43,770 nucleotides of DNA. It comes from a virus. Of this stretch, positions 33,312 through 40,058 are shown in pieces. The stretch is from positions 1 through 43,770 of the IMG/VR virus record IMGVR_UViG_3300042691_037438. One strand, given 5' to 3'. Both the position numbers and the translations under genes were made by a program. Below the pieces are notes generated by a model that worked only from the letters and a program-made list of their open reading frames with translations, was not told the DNA's origin and did no database searches. Every line of letters begins with the position of its first letter. Within the stretch, counting starts at the first letter, position 1.

Positions 33312-33690
33312 GTATATTTTTTAACAGGTTTCCTAATAAAATATAAATTAAATCATTGTTTTTTGGTACTAACGTATACAGTAAAGTAATTAAATTATTA
33401 ATACTATTAATAATAAGACTTATTTTTTTAAGATCCAAATCTTTATTTTTTGTGAAATAATTTTGAATCAATATAAAAAATTCTTTAAGTTGCTCTTCTT
33501 CTGTGTTTGAATATCTAGAAATAGATCTAGCTTCGCGATATTGTTCGTATGACTTATAGTCAACCTGAATCAAATATTTTTCAAAAATATCTAAAAGATT
33601 GTCTTTTGTTATATTTGATTTTGATGTCGCGAATGAATCCCCATTTTTAATATCACAATTTTTTAATTCATCAGATAAAAATTCATTCAT
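33298..33690 (-). CDS. Hypothetical helical protein (130 aa)
   Basis: Not recognised. Mostly helical: N-terminal MNEFLSDELKNCDIKNGDSF, then DNLLDIFEKYLIQVDYKSYE and a C-terminal LIINSINNLITLLYTLVPKN that is hydrophobic but likely an amphipathic helix rather than a membrane span. The start overlaps the end of the gene upstream by 8 nt. Same late unit as its neighbours. Confidence 0.65.
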   Translation of the reverse strand: MNEFLSDELKNCDIKNGDSFATSKSNITKDNLLDIFEKYLIQVDYKSYEQYREARSISRYSNTEEEQLKEFFILIQNYFTKNKDLDLKKISLIINSINNLITLLYTLVPKNNDLIYILLGNLLKNIHEQR

Positions 33691-34099
33691 TTTTACTTAT
33701 TGTTTTTTGATAAACCAAATCAAATGCATTATTTGATTTCTCTAAATTAATCGGTTCTGTTTGTAGAAATGATTTAAAATCTAAATCAACTTTCACATTT
33801 TTGCTGCATTCCAAACATCTATATGAATTATCTTGATCAAGTCTAATTGGAATAAAATTTTTAATTGCTTTATCACAGGGACATGTCAATTCACAACCTT
33901 GTTTAGACAATTCTTTTATTTTTTCTAGATCTATTTTTGACATCATAAATGTCACAACGTTTCTATACACATTATAGAATAATATTTGCATTAATGTCGC
34001 AAATAAAAATATTTTAGCAAAACCATATGCATTTGTCGAAAATGCAAAGCTTAATATACTAGATATAGCAAATAAAGTAACTAGAGACTTTACTATCAT
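33683..34099 (-). CDS. Membrane protein with two N-terminal spans and a cytoplasmic zinc-ribbon-like domain
   Basis: A 138-aa protein. Residues about 4-22 (LVTLFAISSILSFAFS) and 26-50 (FAKIFLFATLMQILFYNVY) look like membrane segments, preceded by the start and followed by a basic stretch. The soluble part has GCELTCPCDKAIK and, 20 residues later, YRCLECSKN, i.e. CPC and CxxC pairs able to bind one zinc. It is a membrane-anchored zinc-ribbon architecture of unknown role; membrane proteins in this position of T4-like phages include lysis- and superinfection-related proteins, but nothing here proves either. Confidence 0.72.
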   Translation of the reverse strand: MIVKSLVTLFAISSILSFAFSTNAYGFAKIFLFATLMQILFYNVYRNVVTFMMSKIDLEKIKELSKQGCELTCPCDKAIKNFIPIRLDQDNSYRCLECSKNVKVDLDFKSFLQTEPINLEKSNNAFDLVYQKTISKNE

Positions 34100-34113
34100 T
34101 CTTGTATTTTATA

Positions 34114-34461
34114 TCAAAATGATAATTTATCAAGATATTTTATAATGTCTTGTGCAAAAATTGCATTTATTTTATTAATACGATCAATAAGCTTTTGGGA
34201 TATCATTTTTTTTGATTCAGAAGCCAAATCTGATTTTGAATATTCATTAATACGATCTGCAAGATTTTTTAAATCTACAATATAATTTGCAATTTGTGGA
34301 ATTATTACAGAAGTCTGAAATTGATGAGGCAAAATCATAGGTGTTTCTGTTGGTTGCGCAAGTGTATCTACCCCAGCATCTTTTGATCCGGGTCCAATAC
34401 CAGAAATATTTCGTTCCGGATCTGTTATTGTAGCATCTTCACGAAAAAAGTGGTTCCTCAC
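34114..34461 (-). CDS. Helical late protein with GTG start (115 aa)
   Basis: The open frame extends upstream to 34620, but I place the start at GTG 34461 because a CATAAATA late box ends exactly 5 nt before it and because the upstream extension would run across the divergent promoter and the opposing gene. The product begins VRNHFFREDATITDPERN (Met-initiated), has a Gly/Pro-rich linker (SGIGPGSKDAGVD) and a C-terminal helical half IANYIVDLKNLADRINEYSK with SQKLIDRINKINAIFAQDII. Not recognised; possible virion or assembly protein. Confidence 0.68.
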   Translation of the reverse strand: MRNHFFREDATITDPERNISGIGPGSKDAGVDTLAQPTETPMILPHQFQTSVIIPQIANYIVDLKNLADRINEYSKSDLASESKKMISQKLIDRINKINAIFAQDIIKYLDKLSF

Positions 34462-34466
34462 ATTTT

Positions 34467-34474
34467 TATTTATG
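34467..34474 (-). promoter_or_regulatory. Late promoter box CATAAATA (leftward), divergent pair
   Basis: CATAAATA, 5 nt before GTG 34461. Forms an 8-bp inverted repeat with the rightward CATAAATA at 34483-34490, 8 nt apart. Confidence 0.85.
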
Positions 34475-34482
34475 CATATTAA

Positions 34483-34490
34483 CATAAATA
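34483..34490 (+). promoter_or_regulatory. Late promoter box CATAAATA (rightward), divergent pair
   Basis: CATAAATA preceded by A, 5 nt before ATG 34496. An upstream in-frame ATG at 34472 would include the promoter in the coding region and is not preferred. Confidence 0.85.
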
Positions 34491-34495
34491 TATGC

Positions 34496-34936
34496 ATGAT
34501 TAATCTATTTGAAAAGGCATTCAAGTTAACATTATCGGAAGATAACGGTGTAGATTTGCCTGCTGACCCTGAAAATATGTCTGACTCTGATGCCATGGCA
34601 TCGACATTAGATGTGGGCACAGAACCAAGTGATTATGATATCGAAGCAGGAACACAACAAGCGTCGATTGCTGCTGCAAGAGCTAATGCAGCTATGATTG
34701 AAAAGTTACATGGCTGGATATCTAAAATTGAAGAATTTACAACATTTTTAAATGGTCAAAACCCAGAATCTATTCAATCCCAATTATCTAAAGCCCATGA
34801 AAAAAGTTTGTTTGGATCTATTAAAACAGCAGAAACAAAGAAGATTGCGTTAGTTGCACGTGAATTAGCAGGATTCAAAGAAATGTTAAATGGTTATGTA
34901 GCATCATCTTCAGATCCAAAATACAAAGGTGTTTAA
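34496..34936 (+). CDS. Late, Ala-rich helical protein (146 aa)
   Basis: From ATG 34496: MINLFEKAFKLTLSEDNGVD, an acidic segment (ENMSDSDAMASTLDVG), then an Ala-rich helix QQASIAAARANAAMIEKLHG and charged helices with SKIEEFTTFLNGQNPESIQS, and a Gly/Ser/Pro end. I associate the order amphipathic start, acidic linker and Ala-rich helix with virion structural proteins of cyanophage-like T4 relatives; the family name is not known to me. Its stop overlaps the primase stop by 4 nt (TTAA). Confidence 0.75.
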   Translation: MINLFEKAFKLTLSEDNGVDLPADPENMSDSDAMASTLDVGTEPSDYDIEAGTQQASIAAARANAAMIEKLHGWISKIEEFTTFLNGQNPESIQSQLSKAHEKSLFGSIKTAETKKIALVARELAGFKEMLNGYVASSSDPKYKGV

Positions 34937-35958
34937 TAAACTGACTTAAGTCTTATTTCAGCTGATATCCCTTCATATGAATATTTTTTAATGAAATCAC
35001 GCGGTATTTCATTAATATTCAATTGAATTGCAAGATCATTAAAGTCTTTAATTTTTTTACCAATTGATTCGGGCCATATAAAAAGTTTATGGCCTTGTTT
35101 TGCAAGAATATGGCTTTTTTTTCTAGCGGCTTCATCAATCCATTGTGAATCTAATACCCAAATAAAATTCCTACAAATTAAATTGTTTATTTGGTCTTGT
35201 TGTTTTTGAGAAAATAACCGCTCTGATGAATCTTGAATACCTGCTACAGCTATTCCATTTTTAACAAAGCACGAATTTAATGGCCCCTCAAATATAAAAA
35301 TATTATCATCATCTGATATTTGATCTAAATTGAATAATGTTTTCTCACTATTAATTTTTGATATATAACGAGGCTTAATCTTATTGTCCGCAGCTAATAT
35401 TGTTCTTGTTTGATAATGCACTATTTTTTTATTAACATCAAAAAAAGGAATCACCAATCTATTCTTATGCACAGGGTCTGATAAAGAAATATATAAAGCT
35501 TTGGGTCGATTACAAGCAGTATCTAATTTACGCGCCTTTATAAATTCTAATGCTCTTTGCACAACAATTTCATCTTTAAAATAATTTATTTGTTCATGAT
35601 CGAATAAATTAATACAATCATCTGGTAATGTATTTGATGTAGTTAATTCTTTATTTTCAGTGACTGTTAATTCTTCAATTGTTGTGGAATAATTTTCTAA
35701 TTCATTTTTTATATCAATAAAATTCATCCGGGAAACTTCTTGTATCCAAGATAATGGTGTGGAGCTCCAACCACAATTATGACAATATATATTGTTATTT
35801 TTTGGTATGTAATAACAACGTTGTTTTTTTAGCCATGATTTACCTTCACGACAAATAGGACACGATCCAACAAATGTTTTATTAAAACGATTGTGTTTTG
35901 GTGCCCCCGCGTATTGTAAAAATTTCTGAATAATATATTCTTCAGGCAATACGATCAT
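34933..35958 (-). CDS. gp61: DNA primase gp61
   Basis: The 341-aa protein (T4 gp61 is 342) has the primase layout: an N-terminal zinc-binding domain with Cys33-x2-Cys36 (SCPICREG) and Cys59-x2-Cys62 (YCHNCGWS), followed by a TOPRIM-containing polymerase domain. Landmarks are NRLVIPFFDVNKKIVHYQTR, the TOPRIM acidic motif IFIFEGPLNSCF, and FIWVLDSQWIDEAARKK with an Asp-rich metal-site pattern. It makes RNA primers for lagging-strand synthesis and works with helicase gp41, which is also in this window. The 3' end overlaps the plus-strand neighbour's stop. Confidence 0.9.
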   Translation of the reverse strand: MIVLPEEYIIQKFLQYAGAPKHNRFNKTFVGSCPICREGKSWLKKQRCYYIPKNNNIYCHNCGWSSTPLSWIQEVSRMNFIDIKNELENYSTTIEELTVTENKELTTSNTLPDDCINLFDHEQINYFKDEIVVQRALEFIKARKLDTACNRPKALYISLSDPVHKNRLVIPFFDVNKKIVHYQTRTILAADNKIKPRYISKINSEKTLFNLDQISDDDNIFIFEGPLNSCFVKNGIAVAGIQDSSERLFSQKQQDQINNLICRNFIWVLDSQWIDEAARKKSHILAKQGHKLFIWPESIGKKIKDFNDLAIQLNINEIPRDFIKKYSYEGISAEIRLKSVY

Positions 35959-35975
35959 GCATAATGATATGCAAA

Positions 35976-36185
35976 TTAATTAAATTTGCACGTATGGGAA
36001 ATATCTTCTCTTGTGGATGCATCTAAAATCTTAACCAGACCTCTACGAATAAATGATCCTGATGCTGGATCATACCAATGGGCTTCTACGAAAATTTTAT
36101 CTCCATTTACACGCTCAACAATACGTGGTGTCACAGATTGACCAGAAATAGGAGAAGCGATTTTGTTTGGCTGTACGAAGTCCAT
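35976..36185 (-). CDS. Small late protein (69 aa), unrecognised
   Basis: Starts MDFVQPNKIASPISGQSVTP and contains RIVERVNGDKIFVEAHWYDP followed by RRGLVKILD, a beta-rich sequence. Its start is fixed by an exact T4 late box TATAAATA 5 nt upstream (36191-36198), which overlaps the end of the previous, probably early, gene. So it is a late gene placed inside the replication cluster. I recall small proteins of this type in marine T4-like phages, function unknown. Confidence 0.75.
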   Translation of the reverse strand: MDFVQPNKIASPISGQSVTPRIVERVNGDKIFVEAHWYDPASGSFIRRGLVKILDASTREDISHTCKFN

Positions 36186-36189
36186 ATTA

Positions 36190-36504
36190 CTATTTATATT
36201 TTTCGTTGTACATATATTGATCTTTTAAAAAAATATACATATCTTTGGGCAATACTTCCACCAATTCTACAATATTATTTCGCTTTCCTAAATTGAATTG
36301 TTCTTTACTAATATAATGATTATTGATATCAGGTATAGAAAGAAATTTATACTCTGTCATTGATGATTGAATATAAACAAACATTTTTCCTTTATGGTCA
36401 CCAGATAATATAGCAAATACTGTTCCCTTTTTAGGATTAAAACATATCTGTGTTATTATTTTGCATGAAAAATCTATTAATGGCTGTAGAAAGGGAATCT
36501 GCAT
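36190..36504 (-). CDS. Hypothetical protein (104 aa)
   Basis: Not recognised. Reads as a soluble alpha/beta protein with PKKGTVFAILSGDHKGKMFV, a compact strand-turn-strand unit of the SH3- or KOW-like kind, then IVELVEVLPKDMYIFLKDQY. The start region (MQIPFLQPLIDFSCKIITQI) overlaps the previous gene by 68 nt, unusually long for this genome; a later internal start is possible. The TATAAATA promoter of the next gene lies in its last codons. Confidence 0.55.
   Translation of the reverse strand: MQIPFLQPLIDFSCKIITQICFNPKKGTVFAILSGDHKGKMFVYIQSSMTEYKFLSIPDINNHYISKEQFNLGKRNNIVELVEVLPKDMYIFLKDQYMYNEKYK
36191..36198 (-). promoter_or_regulatory. Late promoter box TATAAATA for the 69-aa gene
   Basis: Exact match to the T4 late consensus, 5 nt before ATG 36185, overlapping the 3' end of the upstream coding sequence. 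Confidence 0.87.
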
Positions 36505-36769
36505 CTTGTTGTGTTTTTGCGTGAATTAAATTTATTAAATTACCATCCATATCATACCCAAGAACAATAAAACTATTTAAAAATTCTTCTAGTGTGCTCA
36601 TTACTGCTTCTTTATTTGAAAGAGCTGTTCTAGTCCTGTGATCTAAGTCAGCTTTTAATGCTTCTTTTAATAAATTGCGAATTTGCTCTTTTGAAATTTT
36701 TTCAATTTCAGAATCTGTATTCTTTTTTTTCTTATTTTTTTGTTGATCATCTGCGTGATCGCCCATCAT
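36437..36769 (-). CDS. Small hypothetical protein (110 aa)
   Basis: From ATG 36769 the sequence reads MMGDHADDQQKNKKKKNTDS followed by SKEQIRNLLKEALKADLDHR, i.e. a charged, disordered N-terminus and a helix, then an alpha/beta part with IVLGYDMDGNLINLIHAKTQ. The last element suggests a small fold related to phage proteins that sense a product, but no family is recognised. The frame is open to 36811; I prefer 36769 because an ATTAAATA box sits 5 nt upstream and the upstream start would overlap the neighbouring gene. Confidence 0.62.
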   Translation of the reverse strand: MMGDHADDQQKNKKKKNTDSEIEKISKEQIRNLLKEALKADLDHRTRTALSNKEAVMSTLEEFLNSFIVLGYDMDGNLINLIHAKTQQDADSLSTAINRFFMQNNNTDMF

Positions 36770-36773
36770 AGAT

Positions 36774-37121
36774 TTATTTAATCTTTTTAACATAATATGG
36801 GCTGTTTTCATCTATGGGTTGTATGTTTTTATCATTTAAATAGGATACAATAACTTCAATAGATTCAGTAGAAATAGAATAGTTTTTAGGAAATAAAATG
36901 CCACCGTCATTCAATTCAAAATAAATTTCACCAATGAATAATTTATTTGTATAACATGTTACAAATATAGAAGCCTTGCCGGGATCTACTAAAACAGTCC
37001 ATCGGCGTGGATCATGAATACCATAATTTTGAAAAATACGTATTACACTGAATCCACTATCGCGAAGACGTTTGATAAAATAACCAGGAGTAGAAATTTT
37101 ATTTTGTTGACGCTTATTCAT
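36774..37121 (-). CDS. Conserved-looking small protein (115 aa) of the replication cluster
   Basis: A basic protein starting MNKRQQNKISTPGYFIKRLR, then GFSVIRIFQNYGIHDPRRWT, VLVDPGKASIFVTCYTNK and ELNDGGILFPKNYSISTESI. The sequence has a clear alternating alpha/beta order and a strongly conserved look (DPRRWTVLVDPG, FELNDGG); similar proteins occur, to my memory, next to clamp or SSB genes of T4-like marine phages, without known function. It lies 25 nt after gp45 and overlaps the next open frame. Confidence 0.7.
   Translation of the reverse strand: MNKRQQNKISTPGYFIKRLRDSGFSVIRIFQNYGIHDPRRWTVLVDPGKASIFVTCYTNKLFIGEIYFELNDGGILFPKNYSISTESIEVIVSYLNDKNIQPIDENSPYYVKKIK
36775..36782 (-). promoter_or_regulatory. 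Late-type box (ATTAAATA variant) before 36769
   Basis: ATTAAATA, identical to the box of gp25, 5 nt before ATG 36769. Two mismatches to TATAAATA and located inside the 3' end of the upstream gene. Confidence 0.45.
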
Positions 37122-37146
37122 TTTTTATATGTAGATTTAATTTTAA

Positions 37147-37881
37147 TTAAATCACTTTAGCGGTAGTTATATATTTCAAATAATAACCTGGTTCAGTAAT
37201 ATCTAAACACAATATTCCTTTTGTTGTATTAATTTTAAATTCTAATTCTGCGGTGCGTAATGTAGATATACTTCTCAATACATCAAACAAAAATGGCATT
37301 GGTTTAGTCATTGCAACACCTTGATATGTTTCAGCTAATACTGTAGAAAAACTATCAACATTGTGTTTGCTTTTATCCGTTAATTCACAATGAATCTCAC
37401 CATTTTCTGAATAAAAATAAATTTTTTCACTATTATTAAATGTACTGCTCTTTAGAAGATCTTGAAATACATTAATAGGCACTTTGAATTCAACATCAAA
37501 ATCAAATGATTGAATCTTTGATAGTGATAAACCAACCGGAGAAATAATACCATCTTCTAAAAGATGGTATTTAAACTTAATTTTTGGTGATTTATATTCT
37601 AAATTATTAGAATTTATTTTAATATCAAATGATTCATCGTTAATACAATCAAATGCTTTAACAAATTTTTTAACATCAGGTACATTCAACAAAACAGAAT
37701 CAGAGCCATCTAATGAGATATTTTCACACTTAGCATACAATATGCTATTATTATCCGGTGTCTTATTTAATGAATAAATTTCATTGGTTTTAACTGTCAG
37801 AATTGCTAAGTCTGACAGTCTTGAAATAGGTGTTAAAAAATTATTACAAAAGCTAGTTTTGTTTTTAATAGACAAAATCAT
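37147..37881 (-). CDS. gp45: DNA polymerase sliding clamp gp45
   Basis: A 244-aa protein (T4 gp45 is 228). The sequence shows the two-domain clamp pattern: domain 1 with FLTPISRLSDLAILTVKTNE, VPDVKKFVKAFDCINDESFD and LEYKSPKIKFKYHL; domain 2 with INVFQDLLKSSTFNNSEKIY, DVLRSISTLRTAELEFKINT and GILCLDITEPGYYLKYITTA. In T4 the trimeric ring tethers the polymerase to DNA and is also the mobile activator of late promoters, which matters here because the window is full of late boxes. Neighbours gp32 and clamp-loader genes support the call. Confidence 0.87.
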   Translation of the reverse strand: MILSIKNKTSFCNNFLTPISRLSDLAILTVKTNEIYSLNKTPDNNSILYAKCENISLDGSDSVLLNVPDVKKFVKAFDCINDESFDIKINSNNLEYKSPKIKFKYHLLEDGIISPVGLSLSKIQSFDFDVEFKVPINVFQDLLKSSTFNNSEKIYFYSENGEIHCELTDKSKHNVDSFSTVLAETYQGVAMTKPMPFLFDVLRSISTLRTAELEFKINTTKGILCLDITEPGYYLKYITTAKVI

Positions 37882-37890
37882 TTTTATATA

Positions 37891-38259
37891 TTAAAGCTGT
37901 TCTATTTTTTGCAATCGAATATCAATATCATTTAATTTATTTTCAATATTTCTGAGAATATTATATATTTTTTCATTATCAGCAGAATTATTGAAATTGA
38001 ATTCTAATTGTCCTGGATTATCAGTTGTTGTTGGTTGTATATGAACTTGTGGTGGTGCTGGTGGTGGAATTCTGGTTTGAGAGTATACATCTGTTGGGTG
38101 TATTTTATTTGATAAAATATTTGTAGCTAATGCTTTAAATTCACTACTTTTGGGTTTTAAATGTTGTGAATGTCCGACAATATTTTTATCAAGCTTTAAA
38201 ATCTCTCCATAGGTTTGACCTATGAAGCTTGTCAGCATATTATTAATATCTTCTTCCAT
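37891..38259 (-). CDS. Hypothetical Pro-rich protein with C-terminal coiled coil (122 aa)
   Basis: Not recognised. Three parts: helical N-terminus (MEEDINNMLTSFIGQTYGEI), a Pro/Thr-rich linker (RIPPPAPPQVHIQPTTTDNP) and a C-terminal helix IYNILRNIENKLNDIDIRLQ with heptad spacing, preceded by GQLEFNF. It is placed between gp32 and gp45; its ATG overlaps the gp32 stop by one base (TAATG), and gp45 begins 9 nt after its stop. The GQLEFNF element resembles QLxLF-type clamp-binding motifs and could dock on the neighbouring clamp, but this is only a suggestion. Confidence 0.62.
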   Translation of the reverse strand: MEEDINNMLTSFIGQTYGEILKLDKNIVGHSQHLKPKSSEFKALATNILSNKIHPTDVYSQTRIPPPAPPQVHIQPTTTDNPGQLEFNFNNSADNEKIYNILRNIENKLNDIDIRLQKIEQL

Positions 38260-39119
38260 TATTCAAGACCCTTTAAAAGTTCTTTAACTGTATCGTCATC
38301 TAGAATATCATCATTGGCATCTGATTTAACAGAAGATGTAGTTGTTTTAGTAACGGTTGTTGGTTCTGATAATACAGGATCTGGTTCTTGTGTGATTGGA
38401 GCAAGTGCAGAAGATGTAGTACCTTGGCACAGGAAATGTTCGTTCCACAATTCACGCAGTTCATCTGCTGTCTTAATTCCTACGATCTTTTTCAAATCAT
38501 GAATTGAATCATATAATTCTCTTTGTTTAGATTCAGTCAAACCTAGGTCCTGTGGTGTTGTAAAACGTGATGAAACGTAAGATGGATATTCACCCTGCTT
38601 TTCAACTTTAATCTTTAAATTAACACCTTCTTTTGACAAATCAAAAATGCGGGGCCCAAATTCTGAAGCATCTTCACCATCAATTGCTTCATCAATAATC
38701 TTCGCCAATTGACGACCATAACGAATAATTTTTACTGAACCATTATTTGTTGGATTTGTGGGGTCATCAATAACATATGCATTGACCATCCACTTTTCTG
38801 ACCTATTAATCTTCTCTGCTTTCTTTTTTTCGGCATCCGTACCTAAACGCAAAATACGATATCTCTCTTCTTGAATAGGATCGCGTTCGTTAAATGATTG
38901 AAGTGATACTGCCGACACAAATTGTCCTGTTGCGAATGATTGCCATCCATTTAGGAAATAATGAAAAAATGTATTTTCTGGTGATTTTGAATTTGGCAAT
39001 AGACGCACTGTATAAGTCTTACCTACTTCTAGCTTCATAATATCTTTATAAGATGAACCACCTGTATCATCTTTTGCTAGTGCATTCTTAATTGATTGGA
39101 ACATTGATGTTGTATACAT
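38259..39119 (-). CDS. gp32: Single-stranded DNA binding protein gp32 without the zinc site
   Basis: A 286-aa protein (T4 gp32 is 301). The OB-fold core contains LEVGKTYTVRLLPNSKSPEN, FFHYFLNGWQSFATGQF and KWMVNAYVIDDPTNPTNNGS, then VKIIRYGRQLAKIIDEAID. The C-terminus is the expected acidic tail ending DDDTVKELLKGLE, which in T4 recruits partner replication proteins. The protein contains only one Cys (near residue 235), so the T4 Cys-His zinc finger is lost. The N-terminus is MYTTSMFQSIKNALAK; the second Met (39104) may be the true start, as T4 starts MFKR. Next to gp45 and downstream of a DHH-type gene. Confidence 0.88.
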   Translation of the reverse strand: MYTTSMFQSIKNALAKDDTGGSSYKDIMKLEVGKTYTVRLLPNSKSPENTFFHYFLNGWQSFATGQFVSAVSLQSFNERDPIQEERYRILRLGTDAEKKKAEKINRSEKWMVNAYVIDDPTNPTNNGSVKIIRYGRQLAKIIDEAIDGEDASEFGPRIFDLSKEGVNLKIKVEKQGEYPSYVSSRFTTPQDLGLTESKQRELYDSIHDLKKIVGIKTADELRELWNEHFLCQGTTSSALAPITQEPDPVLSEPTTVTKTTTSSVKSDANDDILDDDTVKELLKGLE

Positions 39120-39130
39120 ATTTTATATTT

Positions 39131-39775
39131 TTAATGGGTTTCGTTTGTTATTTTTTTTAATCCTTCTTTAATTAATAATTTGCATTTTTTCGATGAAAAA
39201 AACCGATTTTTATATATTTGTATATTCTCGTGTATATTTTCACCAAACATAAATTTCAATAAATCTTGATCTTCATGTCTAATATAGTTTAGTGTATTTG
39301 GTATTTCTATCAAGACATAAGTGTGTAATTTTCTTTCTTTCCAATGTACTAAAAATGATTTTGTTTGTCCTGATATATGATCAGCATAAGAATTTAATGT
39401 TAAATTATTTTCAATTAAAAAAGTCTTTAAAAATTTTAAACTAGACACTATCTTGTTAAGAATGTCATCGGAATCAGGGTCATGATCAGACTCTTTTGAG
39501 ATATACAATGTATATGCTTTGATAGCACGCTGTGATGTGTAATATTGCAAATCAAAAAAATCATTTTTGCCGTATAATTCATACGGTGCCTTAAAGAAAT
39601 CAGTAATATTGATATTAGTAAATTTTGTCAAGAGTCGTGCAATACGCTTAACAAAAACAACAATATTTGGTTCTATGTCATCAAAATTTTTTCGTAATCG
39701 ATACGGTTTATCTTTCGTCTGTCTAGATACTTTTAAATATTCATTGTATATAGACTGCTCAAAATTGTTTAACAT
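39131..39775 (-). CDS. Hypothetical protein upstream of gp32 (214 aa)
   Basis: Not recognised. Soluble, helical and basic: YLKVSRQTKDKPYRLRKNFD, IVVFVKRIARLLTKFTNINI, then a C-terminal region HDPDSDDILNKIVSSLKFLK, FLVHWKERKLHTYVLIEIPN and KKCKLLIKEGLKKITNE. The size matches T4 gp59 (217 aa, helicase loader), which lies beside gene 32 in T4, but I cannot match the sequence to gp59. The reading frame starts 17 nt inside the previous gene and ends 11 nt before gp32, so all are in one leftward unit. Confidence 0.65.
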   Translation of the reverse strand: MLNNFEQSIYNEYLKVSRQTKDKPYRLRKNFDDIEPNIVVFVKRIARLLTKFTNINITDFFKAPYELYGKNDFFDLQYYTSQRAIKAYTLYISKESDHDPDSDDILNKIVSSLKFLKTFLIENNLTLNSYADHISGQTKSFLVHWKERKLHTYVLIEIPNTLNYIRHEDQDLLKFMFGENIHENIQIYKNRFFSSKKCKLLIKEGLKKITNETH

Positions 39776-40058
39776 TATTAGCTATAATAACCTTACCTTC
39801 TCTTGAATTCAAGAACTTACTGATATATTTGCTCTTAGAGAGAGAAGGATCAAAATCAATAAACAATTTGAATAATTCATAATCAGTATCTATAGATACT
39901 AATTTTTTTAAAATTTGTTTATATGTTGGTGTTTTTAGGAGAAGTAAAAAAATATTTGGTAAATTTAATTTTTTCCCAGAAAGTAAGCATATTAGTGAGC
40001 AGAAGCACAAAAAATTGTGTTCAATTTCTCTTCGTTCGATTGCAATATTTGTTACCAT
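39759..40058 (-). CDS. Hypothetical protein (99 aa)
   Basis: Not recognised. The N-terminal half is hydrophobic with clustered Cys (HNFLCFCSLICLLSGKKLNL), then helices PNIFLLLLKTPTYKQILKKL and YELFKLFIDFDPSLSKSKYI. It could be a small helical protein rather than a membrane protein since the hydrophobic segment is broken by charges. Its ATG overlaps the DHH-type gene's end by 7 nt and its stop overlaps the next gene by 17 nt; tight packing suggests it belongs to the replication operon. Confidence 0.55.
   Translation of the reverse strand: MVTNIAIERREIEHNFLCFCSLICLLSGKKLNLPNIFLLLLKTPTYKQILKKLVSIDTDYELFKLFIDFDPSLSKSKYISKFLNSREGKVIIANNVKQF

Noticed and set aside
34462-34620. Upstream extension of the 34114-34461 gene to ATG 34620
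   Set aside because: The extension would cross the divergent promoter pair and the first codons of the opposing gene; the late box fits the GTG start.
35971-35989. AT-rich inverted repeat GCAAATTAATTAAATTTGC between primase and the 69-aa gene
   Set aside because: Short, very AT-rich stem, no T-run in either direction, and overlapping coding sequence; likely chance.
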